7,688 bases of DNA from Deltaproteobacteria bacterium. Its GTDB lineage: Bacteria > Desulfobacterota > Desulfuromonadia > Desulfuromonadales > Geothermobacteraceae. The stretch lies in contig RFIO01000437.1 in the NCBI GenBank assembly GCA_003695205.1, forward strand, positions 1 through 7,688, given 5' to 3'. This document shows positions 1-5,495 of the stretch, in pieces (within the stretch, counting starts at the first letter, position 1; each line of letters opens with the position of its first letter). Below the pieces are notes generated by a model that had not been told where the DNA came from, searched no databases, and was given only the letters and a program-made list of their open reading frames with translations. The position numbers were made by a program, and so were the translations under genes.

Positions 1-1289
1 GAGATGGTGCCGGTCGGAGCGATGGTGGTGCAGGTGGCATTGCGCAGCGGCTTGCCGCCCTTGACGTCGTAAATGCTTCCCTTGAAGTTGGGGAAGGGAC
101 CGCGCTCTTCGGCCAGTTCGACAGACATCTGGTGGGCTTCGTCGTTGATGAACTTCATCACCTTCTCGCCCAGCGCGATAGCTTCCTCGGAGTTGTAGGG
201 GATGCCGAGCAGGATCAGCATGTCGGCCCAGCCCATGATGCCCAGGCCGATCTTGCGGTTGGCCCGGGTCATCTGGTCGATCTCCGGAATGGGGTAGTTG
301 TTGACTTCGATGACGTTGTCGAGGAACCGGGTTGCCAGGCGCACGGTTTCACGCAGGCGCGCCCAGTCAACATCCCCTTCGTGCACGAAGCGGGAGAGGT
401 TTATGGACCCGAGGTTGCACGATTCGTAGGGGAGCAGGGGCTGTTCGCCGCAGGGGTTGGTCGCCTCGATTTCGCCGACGTGCGGAGTCGGGTTGTCGCG
501 GTTGAGGCGGTCGAGGAAGATGATGCCCGGCTCGCCATTGTGCCAGGCCATGTCGACAATGCGGTCGAAAACTTTGCGGGCGGACAGCCTGGTGACCGGC
601 TCGCCGGACCGTGGATTGATGATGTCGTAATCGGTATCCGCCTCGACGGCTTCCATGAAGGCCTCGGTCAGGCCGACGGAAATGTTGAAGTTGGTCAGCA
701 CGGTCTGGTCGCGCTTGGCCATGATAAAGTCCATGATGTCGGGGTGGTCGACCCGCAGAATCCCCATGTTGGCGCCTCTCCGGGTGCCGCCCTGCTTGAT
801 GGTTTCGGTCGCGGCATCGAAGACCTTCATGAACGAAATGGGACCGGAACTGATTCCCTTGGTGGAACTGACCACGTCGTTGGCCGGGCGGATGCGCGAG
901 AAGGAGAACCCGGTGCCGCCACCGCTCTTGTGTATCAGTGCAGTGTTCTTGATCGATTCGAAGATTTCTTCCATCGAATCACCGACAGGCAGTACGAAAC
1001 AGGCGGACAGCTGGCCGAGTTCACGGCCCGCGTTCATCAGGGTCGGTGAGTTGGGCATGAACTCCAGGCTTGTCATCATGCGGTAGAATTCGCCCTCCAG
1101 GGCTTTGGCGTCGACGCCGGTTTTCAGCCTGGTCTCTGCCGAGGCGATGGTCTTTGCTACCCGACGGAACATGTCGACCGGGGTTTCGAGAACCTTGCCT
1201 TCCTCATTGCGCTTGAGGTAGCGGCGTTCGAGAACGGTTACGGCATTTTTCGACAGGGGCAGGTCCTGGGTTGTTTTCTTTTTGGCCAT
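1..1289 (-). CDS. nrdJ: Class II (adenosylcobalamin-dependent) ribonucleotide reductase, N-terminal 429 codons; 3' end beyond window
   Basis: Reduces ribonucleotides to deoxyribonucleotides in the cytoplasm using a thiyl radical generated with coenzyme B12, independently of oxygen. Reading the minus strand from the ATG at 1289 gives an uninterrupted frame to the window edge. Visible family signatures are SACFVLPVGDS (Cys97), HKSGGGTGFSFSRIRP (about 120-135), IKQGGTRRGANMG (about 164-176) and NPCGEQPLLPYESCNLGS (278-295). By family alignment, Cys280 is the thiyl-radical cysteine with Glu282 beside it, and Cys97/Cys291 form the redox pair. The Cys280-Cys291 spacing of 11 and the NPCGEQ form fit class II rather than class I enzymes. 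No ATP-cone is seen before the catalytic part. The start is supported by a purine-rich Shine-Dalgarno (GGAAGAGGG, complement of 1296-1304) six bases upstream. The remainder, including the C-terminal region, lies left of the window. Transcribed divergently from the signalling genes and probably controlled by NrdR. Confidence 0.96.
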   Translation of the reverse strand, partial: MAKKKTTQDLPLSKNAVTVLERRYLKRNEEGKVLETPVDMFRRVAKTIASAETRLKTGVDAKALEGEFYRMMTSLEFMPNSPTLMNAGRELGQLSACFVLPVGDSMEEIFESIKNTALIHKSGGGTGFSFSRIRPANDVVSSTKGISSGPISFMKVFDAATETIKQGGTRRGANMGILRVDHPDIMDFIMAKRDQTVLTNFNISVGLTEAFMEAVEADTDYDIINPRSGEPVTRLSARKVFDRIVDMAWHNGEPGIIFLDRLNRDNPTPHVGEIEATNPCGEQPLLPYESCNLGSINLSRFVHEGDVDWARLRETVRLATRFLDNVIEVNNYPIPEIDQMTRANRKIGLGIMGWADMLILLGIPYNSEEAIALGEKVMKFINDEAHQMSVELAEERGPFPNFKGSIYDVKGGKPLRNATCTTIAPTGTI

Positions 1290-1377
1290 GGCTATCCCTC
1301 TTCCTTCATTCTAGCTTGAAATGGAAACAAAGTGGGTGAGATCGGGGAAGGTCCCCTCCGGCAGTTTATGGCATTAA

Positions 1378-1393
1378 ACCTGATATCGTGTGG
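1378..1393. promoter_or_regulatory. NrdR box 2, at the predicted nrdJ start point
   Basis: ACCTGATATCGTGTGG is a weaker match to the NrdR box: the central ATAT and the right-hand GTG are conserved, while the left half is degenerate. It agrees with box 1 at 10 of 16 positions. The strongest support is spacing: 15 bp separate the two boxes and their centres are 31 bp apart, about three helical turns. This is the arrangement known for paired NrdR boxes in other bacteria. It lies just downstream of the predicted transcription start. Confidence 0.6.
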
Positions 1394-1401
1394 TGTTCGT
1401 G

Positions 1402-1431
1402 TTTTTAACCCCAATATGTTGGGGCTGTCAA
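1402..1431 (-). promoter_or_regulatory. Probable sigma-70 promoter of nrdJ
   Basis: On the minus strand a perfect -35 TTGACA (1431-1426) is followed, after 18 bases, by a -10-like TAAAAA (1407-1402, four of six consensus bases). An alternative -10, TTAAAA with a 17-base spacer, is weaker. Transcription would start near 1395, leaving a leader of about 105 nt before the nrdJ ATG. The spacer is almost entirely occupied by an NrdR-box-like palindrome, which supports this assignment. Confidence 0.7.
1409..1424. promoter_or_regulatory. NrdR box 1, within the nrdJ promoter spacer
   Basis: The 16-bp CCCCAATATGTTGGGG is a near-perfect palindrome. It matches the published NrdR-box consensus (acaCwAtATaTwGtgt) at every core position except one, where G replaces a: C, A, A, T, A, T, T, T, G all fit. 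It lies between the -35 and -10 hexamers of the nrdJ promoter, where a bound repressor would exclude RNA polymerase. NrdR is the ATP/dATP-sensing repressor of ribonucleotide reductase genes. The site was identified by eye and not scored against a matrix. Confidence 0.75.
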
Positions 1432-1569
1432 GCCCGTACGCGCACTCTTTTGGGGCCGCGCCGACTAAGCTGTTAAAATAAAACAAAAAAAGTCCTTATT
1501 TTGGTTTTCGTTGGGAAAAAACTGGCCGGCGTCAAGGACATGCTCGTCCGTGAAGGGGGCATCGCCCGC

Positions 1570-1598
1570 TTTACAGGCTGGCGGGACAATGTTATGAA
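1570..1598 (+). promoter_or_regulatory. Candidate sigma-70 promoter for the GAF-GGDEF/response regulator unit
   Basis: TTTACA (1570-1575, five of six -35 consensus bases) is followed after exactly 17 bases by TATGAA (1593-1598, four of six -10 bases). Start of transcription would be near 1605, about 54 nt before the GTG start codon. No -24/-12 sigma-54 element was found in this stretch. Such matches arise by chance often enough that this is only a candidate. Confidence 0.4.
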
Positions 1599-1658
1599 AG
1601 GCCAATGTGATTTGACGAACAAACCGTTGAAATCAGGAAGACAAACCGGAGTTGGCCG

Positions 1659-2708
1659 GTGACGGAAAAAGATCCCACAGAACACCGATCAGAGGTTGAA
1701 GAGGAACTGCACGGGCTGAAGACCATTGTCAATGTAGCCCAGGTGGTCGTTTCCTCCCTCGATCTGGACGAGGTTTTGGACAATATCCTCGTCAGCGCCA
1801 TGGCCGTCCTGGAAATGCCGGCCGGCAGCATCGCGCTCTGCGACGATGCAGGCGCAAGTCTCACGATGAAGCTGGCCCACGGTCTCAGCCCGGCGTTCAC
1901 CTCACGCTCCACCTGGCAGATACGACCCGGAGGCCTTACGGCCCGCATACTGGATCGGGGTGAAGTCTTCGCCATTGAGGACACCGAACGGTCGGAGGTG
2001 TTCAGCAACCCCCTGGCTCTTGCCGAGGGGATCCGGTCGCTGGTTGCCGTTCCGCTCAGAGTCCAGGAAAAGGTTATCGGCATCCTCTATGTCGACGATT
2101 TCGTTCCCCGGCGATTTTCCGGAGTGCAGCTGGAGACCATGGCCATCCTCGGATCCTTCGCGTCCATGAGTCTCGACAATGCCAGGCTGCATGCCCGGAC
2201 CCTGGAACTCGCCTGCACCGATGGCCTGACCGGCGCCTTCAACCACCGCCATTTCAAAAAGTCGCTGGTCGACGAGCTCGGCAGAGCGCGGCGTTACGAC
2301 CTCTCTTTCGCCCTGATCATGTTCGATATCGATGATTTCAAGGCTTTCAATGATCGCTATGGCCACCCCGTTGGCGACCGGGTGCTGGTTGCGGTGGCGG
2401 ACATCCTGCGTGACACTCTGCGCGACTGCGACCAGATATTTCGCTACGGTGGCGAGGAGTTTATCGCCCTGCTTCCGGAAACCGGAATCGAGCAGGCGCT
2501 GGCGGCCGCCGAGCGCTGCCGGGAAAGGATTGCGGACGAGGCTGCCGATGCCGCGATCGATGCCGGCCAGGATCGTATTACCGTCAGTGTCGGTGTCGCG
2601 GTCTTCCCGCGCGACGCCGAGACCTTCGACGGGCTGTTGAAGGTGGTCGACGATCTGATGTACCTTGCCAAGAGGCGTGGCAAGAACAAGGTTCACCACC
2701 TGTCCTGA
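1659..2708 (+). CDS. GAF-GGDEF diguanylate cyclase, soluble
   Basis: A 349-residue cytoplasmic protein predicted to make cyclic di-GMP from two GTP. Residues about 15-175 form a GAF domain (SLDLDEVLDNIL at the start, RSLVAVPLRVQEKVIGILYVD near its end), the probable sensory input; its ligand is not apparent. Residues about 185-349 form the GGDEF domain: DGLTGAFNHRHF (188-199), the metal-binding FDIDDFKAFNDRYGH stretch (222-236, Asp223), the active-site signature GGEEF (264-268) and a C-terminal AKRRGKNKV. The inhibitory I-site RxxD is present as RDCD (255-258), five residues before GGEEF, so product inhibition is expected. There is no membrane segment. The start is GTG at 1659 with GGAG seven bases upstream; a stop at 1608-1610 and no in-frame ATG in between make this the only credible start. 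The response regulator gene follows after 41 bp, probably in the same transcript. Confidence 0.93.
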   Translation: MTEKDPTEHRSEVEEELHGLKTIVNVAQVVVSSLDLDEVLDNILVSAMAVLEMPAGSIALCDDAGASLTMKLAHGLSPAFTSRSTWQIRPGGLTARILDRGEVFAIEDTERSEVFSNPLALAEGIRSLVAVPLRVQEKVIGILYVDDFVPRRFSGVQLETMAILGSFASMSLDNARLHARTLELACTDGLTGAFNHRHFKKSLVDELGRARRYDLSFALIMFDIDDFKAFNDRYGHPVGDRVLVAVADILRDTLRDCDQIFRYGGEEFIALLPETGIEQALAAAERCRERIADEAADAAIDAGQDRITVSVGVAVFPRDAETFDGLLKVVDDLMYLAKRRGKNKVHHLS

Positions 2709-2749
2709 GACTCTGAAATTCACAACAATTCAAGGAAAGACTGCAGCGG

Positions 2750-4168
2750 ATGGCTGGAGAAAAGATACTGATCGTTGATGACGAAGAGGGGATGCGCAGG
2801 CTGCTGAGCCGTATCCTCGTGAAGGAGGGGTACGAGACCTTCGCCGCAGCCAACGGCAACGACGCCCTGCAGGCCGTCGCCCTCGAGCAGTACGACCTGG
2901 TCATCACCGATCTGAAGATGCCGGGAATGGACGGGCTGACTCTGCTCGGCGAGCTGAAGGACTACGATCCGCGGCTTCCGATCATTGTCATAACCGCCTA
3001 TGGCACGGTCGAGAATGCCGTTCAGGCGCTGCGCAAAGGAGCGTTCGACTACATCACCAAACCCTTTGAAGCTGACGAGATCCGTTTGACGGTGGCCAGG
3101 GCCTTCGAACGCCAGCGGCTGATCGAGGAGAACCGCTACCTGCACCAGGAACTGGAGGGGCGATACAGCTTCTCCGGTATCGTCGGAAGCTCGCGGGCAA
3201 TGCGTGAAGTGTTCGAGGTCGCCGCCTCGGTGGCCGATTCCAACGCCAATGTGCTGATAACGGGCGAATCGGGGACCGGCAAGGAACTGGTGGCCCGCTC
3301 GATTCATTTCAACAGTTCGCGCAAGGAAAAACCCTTTGTCGTTCTCAACTGTGCCGCGTTGTCGGAGAGCGTGCTGGAAAGCGAGCTGTTCGGGCACGAA
3401 AAGGGGGCTTTCACGGGCGCGTTGCACCAGAAAAAGGGACGTTTTGAACTGGCCGATCAGGGGACCCTGTTCATAGACGAGGTCGGCGAGATGAGCCTGG
3501 CCGCCCAGGTGAAGCTGCTACGCGTCATCCAGGAGCACGAATTCGAACGGGTCGGTGGCAACCGCACCATCAAGGTCGATGTGCGCATCGTCGCCGCTAC
3601 CAACAAGAACCTCGAAGAGGAAGTCAAGGCCGGGCGGTTTCGCGAAGATCTTTTTTACCGGCTCAATGTGGTCCAGGTCGAATTGCCGCCCCTGCGCGAA
3701 CGGCGCGAGGATATTGAGCCTCTGGCAACGCATTTTCTCGACAAGTACACGCGCGAGACCGGCAAGAAGATCGAGCAGATATCTCCCAAGGCGCTCGCCT
3801 GCCTGGTGGCGCACGACTGGCCCGGCAATGTGCGCGAGCTAGAAAACGTCATCGAACGGGCCGTGGTTCTGGCCCGAGGAGAGGTTCTGACCCCGCGCGA
3901 CTTCCCCCAGGGTATCCAGAATCGCGACCAGATATGCCTCAACCTGCCCGAGTCGGGCGGCAGCCTGACCGAGATTCTCGAAGACCTGGAAAGGCAGCTG
4001 ATCATCCAGACCCTCAATCGCGAAGGCCGGTCCCAGACCCGGGCTGCCGAAGTCCTCGGCATCAAGCGCACGACCCTGCGCTACAAGCTGGAGAAATACA
4101 ACCTGCTTGGCGACGGCAGCGTCGAGGACGATGACCTGGAAGAGGCTCCCCCGGAAGATTCCGACTGA
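2750..4168 (+). CDS. NtrC-family sigma-54-dependent response regulator (REC-AAA+-Fis HTH)
   Basis: A 472-residue two-component response regulator and enhancer-binding ATPase that remodels sigma-54 RNA polymerase. The receiver domain (about 5-120) has the acidic pair Asp10/Asp11, phosphoacceptor Asp54 (VITDLKMPGMDG), Thr82 and Lys104. The AAA+ domain (about 140-370) has Walker A GESGTGKE (172-179), the sigma-54-contacting GAFTGA loop (219-224), Walker B TLFIDE (239-244), and FREDLFYRLNV with likely arginine fingers Arg298/Arg304. The Fis-type helix-turn-helix is at about 425-448 (GRSQTRAAEVLGIKRTTLRY). All catalytic motifs are intact, so it should be active. An unusual acidic tail (about 455-472) follows the HTH. 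The ATG at 2750 is preceded by AAGGA at 2732-2736, spaced rather far (13 bases). A -24/-12 promoter lies immediately after the gene, so the downstream operon is the likely target. The AtoC/ZraR-like architecture does not identify the signal, and no cognate kinase is complete in the window. Confidence 0.96.
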   Translation: MAGEKILIVDDEEGMRRLLSRILVKEGYETFAAANGNDALQAVALEQYDLVITDLKMPGMDGLTLLGELKDYDPRLPIIVITAYGTVENAVQALRKGAFDYITKPFEADEIRLTVARAFERQRLIEENRYLHQELEGRYSFSGIVGSSRAMREVFEVAASVADSNANVLITGESGTGKELVARSIHFNSSRKEKPFVVLNCAALSESVLESELFGHEKGAFTGALHQKKGRFELADQGTLFIDEVGEMSLAAQVKLLRVIQEHEFERVGGNRTIKVDVRIVAATNKNLEEEVKAGRFREDLFYRLNVVQVELPPLRERREDIEPLATHFLDKYTRETGKKIEQISPKALACLVAHDWPGNVRELENVIERAVVLARGEVLTPRDFPQGIQNRDQICLNLPESGGSLTEILEDLERQLIIQTLNREGRSQTRAAEVLGIKRTTLRYKLEKYNLLGDGSVEDDDLEEAPPEDSD

Positions 4169-4174
4169 ACTCTG

Positions 4175-4190
4175 TGGTACATACCTTGCT
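4175..4190 (+). promoter_or_regulatory. Sigma-54 (-24/-12) promoter of the envelope-protein operon
   Basis: TGGTACATACCTTGCT matches the sigma-54 consensus TGGCACGNNNNTTGCW at every fixed position except two (T for C and A for G). It has the invariant GG (4176-4177) and GC (4188-4189) separated by the required 10 bases. Transcription would begin near 4200, giving a leader of about 48 nt. Its position, seven bases after the stop codon of a sigma-54 activator gene and just upstream of a compact operon on the same strand, strengthens the call. Enhancer sites for the activator would be expected inside the 3' end of its own gene; I could not recognise them. Confidence 0.85.
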
Positions 4191-4207
4191 TTAAACTTCG
4201 CCAGGTT

Positions 4208-4223
4208 GCGGAATCGGTTCCGC
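4208..4223 (+). promoter_or_regulatory. Stem-loop in the leader of the sigma-54 operon
   Basis: GCGGAA and TTCCGC pair perfectly around the loop TCGG, giving a 6-bp GC-rich stem about eight bases after the predicted transcription start. No run of T follows, so it is not an intrinsic terminator for the preceding gene. It may stabilise the 5' end of the mRNA or be a protein-binding dyad; neither role can be shown here. The Shine-Dalgarno of the first gene (4237-4242) lies outside it. Confidence 0.45.
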
Positions 4224-4248
4224 CCCATCCCCGTGCGAAGGATTTTGA

Positions 4249-4713
4249 ATGCGCTCCCTTGTTCTGCTGGCCATGCTCCTTCTCGTTCCGGCTGCGGGAT
4301 GGAGCTGTTTCGGCCCGAAACTCTACATTGCCGCCGATGACAGCCCCGTCCAGCAGGCCCTTTACGCCTTGGTCTCCATCTATGTCCGCGAAAAAACCGG
4401 GGTGGAATCGGAGCTTGTCTCCCGCGAAGCCGGGCAGGTCGGTGACCTGATTCGCGCAGATCGTGCCGACCTGGAAGTCGGCACCGGGGTTGTGCCGGAA
4501 GCAGCCGTTTTTCGCGTTGCCGACCGGGTATGGCTGCTCAGCGGCTCCCGGCCTCTCGAAGACCTGCAGTTCAGCCTGGTGCCAAAGGCGCTGAAGCGAC
4601 TTGAACAACGCCTAACGGGCGAGCTGCTGGAGCAACTGATCGCCCGGGTTGCCGCTGGAGAGCCGCCACTGGCCGCGGCCAGGGATCTCCTGCGCCGACA
4701 GGACTGGATCTGA
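4249..4713 (+). CDS. Very short exported OpuAC-like solute-binding protein
   Basis: A 154-residue exported protein, first gene of the operon. Residues 1-19 are a signal peptide; Cys20 after AAGWS might be lipidated but the lipobox is poor, so periplasmic release is equally possible. KLYIAADDSPVQQALYAL followed by YVREKTGVESELV and DLIRADRADLEVGTG (about 24-80) resembles the first lobe of glycine-betaine/osmoprotectant-type binding proteins. The C-terminal part (about 108-154: VPKALKRLEQ, LTGELLEQL, then AARDLLRRQDWI) resembles the helical C-terminus of the same family, where a 'lt.eel..L...v' stretch precedes an 'A..fL' end. Family members are usually near 270-300 residues, so the middle lobe seems to be missing. 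Similarity is by eye and modest. The start is supported by GAAGGA (4237-4242) six bases upstream. It overlaps the next gene by one base. Ligand unknown. Confidence 0.6.
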   Translation: MRSLVLLAMLLLVPAAGWSCFGPKLYIAADDSPVQQALYALVSIYVREKTGVESELVSREAGQVGDLIRADRADLEVGTGVVPEAAVFRVADRVWLLSGSRPLEDLQFSLVPKALKRLEQRLTGELLEQLIARVAAGEPPLAAARDLLRRQDWI

Positions 4714-5495
4714 TGCGTTTTCTCGCCTGTCTCCTTCTTGTGGCTCTTGCGGCCTGCGCTCCGGACGGCCCGGTTCTGATTGCTCCGAAGCCACTGCCCG
4801 TTCTGGCCGGACCGGTTGCCGACAGTCGGCATCTGTCCGGGGATGTTGTGCTCGCTGACGATGTGCGCGTCCTTCCCGGGGCCGAGCTGGTGCTCGAAGC
4901 CGGCACAACCGTTTGGGTCAGGCCGGCCGGTTCGACCAAGATCGAGCCGGACCAGCTCTCTGCCCGTACTGAAATCCTGGTCGAAGGCCAGCTGAGGATT
5001 TCCGGGCTGCCCGGCGCGCCGGTTCGGTTCCGCACTCTCAAACCGCAATTGCCGGTACCTGAAGGGGATCCGCTCTGGGCCGGCATTCTGGTTCTTCCAG
5101 GCGGTTCGGTACATGTTGATCATGCCGAACTGCCTTCGGCCGACCACGGCCTTTGGCTGCTCGGTGGAGAGGCGGTCGCGTCTGACCTGACCTTGCGTGA
5201 TTGCCGTTACGGCATCGAAGTGGCGCAGGGGAGCGGACTTGAGTTGCGGCGCGCTCGGGTGCGGGGGGGAGAGCTGGGACTGTTCTGCACCGGCTCGGCT
5301 CGTCTGGTGATGGCAGATGCCGTTTTTCAAGGCCAGGACGAGGCCGGACTGCATCTGGCCCCTGTCTGTCGGTTCGATGCTTCGCGGATTGAGGTGCGCG
5401 ACAGTCAGGTCGGTCTTGTGGCCGAAGATGTACCCGCCGGCCTGAAGCTGACGGGCAACCGGATTGAGCTGTTACGGCCGGGAGGCGGCCAATGA
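4713..5495 (+). CDS. Beta-helix lipoprotein (shorter paralogue)
   Basis: A 260-residue predicted lipoprotein. The signal peptide ends in the good lipobox LAAC (12-15), giving a mature protein anchored by Cys15 and starting CAPDGP. Repeating short beta-strands with turn-forming Gly/Asn/Asp suggest a right-handed parallel beta-helix: VLPGAELVLEAGTTVWVR (53-70), ILVEGQLRISGLPGAPVRFR (88-107), WAGILVLPGGSVHVDHAEL (122-140), then several coils of about 20-24 residues to the C-terminus. The first three segments recur in the same order in the next gene's product, so the two are probably paralogues. No polysaccharide-lyase or hydrolase active site is evident; a binding or structural role is more likely. 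The ATG overlaps the preceding TGA by one base with AGGA nine bases upstream (4700-4703), implying translational coupling. The 3' end overlaps the next gene by four bases (ATGA). Substrate unknown. Confidence 0.8.
   Translation: MRFLACLLLVALAACAPDGPVLIAPKPLPVLAGPVADSRHLSGDVVLADDVRVLPGAELVLEAGTTVWVRPAGSTKIEPDQLSARTEILVEGQLRISGLPGAPVRFRTLKPQLPVPEGDPLWAGILVLPGGSVHVDHAELPSADHGLWLLGGEAVASDLTLRDCRYGIEVAQGSGLELRRARVRGGELGLFCTGSARLVMADAVFQGQDEAGLHLAPVCRFDASRIEVRDSQVGLVAEDVPAGLKLTGNRIELLRPGGGQ

Larger units (their letters stand above)
1290..1658. other. Divergent intergenic region between nrdJ and the GAF-GGDEF gene
   Basis: About 370 bp without a well-supported gene. From left to right it holds the nrdJ Shine-Dalgarno, then two small dyads in the nrdJ leader: GGGGA/TCCCC with a 3-base loop at 1344-1356, and GTTTA/TAAAC with a 6-base loop at 1364-1379. 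The two NrdR boxes and nrdJ promoter follow (1378-1431), then an AT-rich stretch at about 1471-1520, and finally a candidate promoter for the plus-strand unit (1570-1598). A plus-strand reading frame (1540-1662, 40 residues) is also open but has no good ribosome binding site. No cobalamin riboswitch is evident in the short nrdJ leader. Confidence 0.7.

Noticed and set aside
132..1049. Long plus-strand reading frame of 305 codons opposite nrdJ
   Set aside because: It lies wholly antisense to a clear nrdJ frame with complete family motifs. Its Gly/Val/Asp-rich composition is typical of the antisense of a GC-rich gene.
1290..1395. Cobalamin riboswitch in the nrdJ leader
   Set aside because: A B12-dependent enzyme invites the idea, and the minus strand has a GCCGGAGGGGACC stretch faintly like a B12 box. 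The match is poor and the roughly 105-nt leader is too short for the usual riboswitch; NrdR boxes explain the region better.
1581..1596. Sigma-54 promoter upstream of the GAF-GGDEF gene (TGGCGGGACAATGTTA)
   Set aside because: The -24 half is acceptable, but TT occupies the place of the invariant GC at -12.
1902..2723. Minus-strand frame of 273 codons across the GAF-GGDEF gene
   Set aside because: It is antisense to an intact diguanylate cyclase, shows no recognisable domain and has no independent translation signals.
4208..4223. Intrinsic terminator for the response regulator gene
   Set aside because: The stem is only 6 bp, has no following T run, and lies downstream of a strong promoter on the same strand, so it reads as leader structure.
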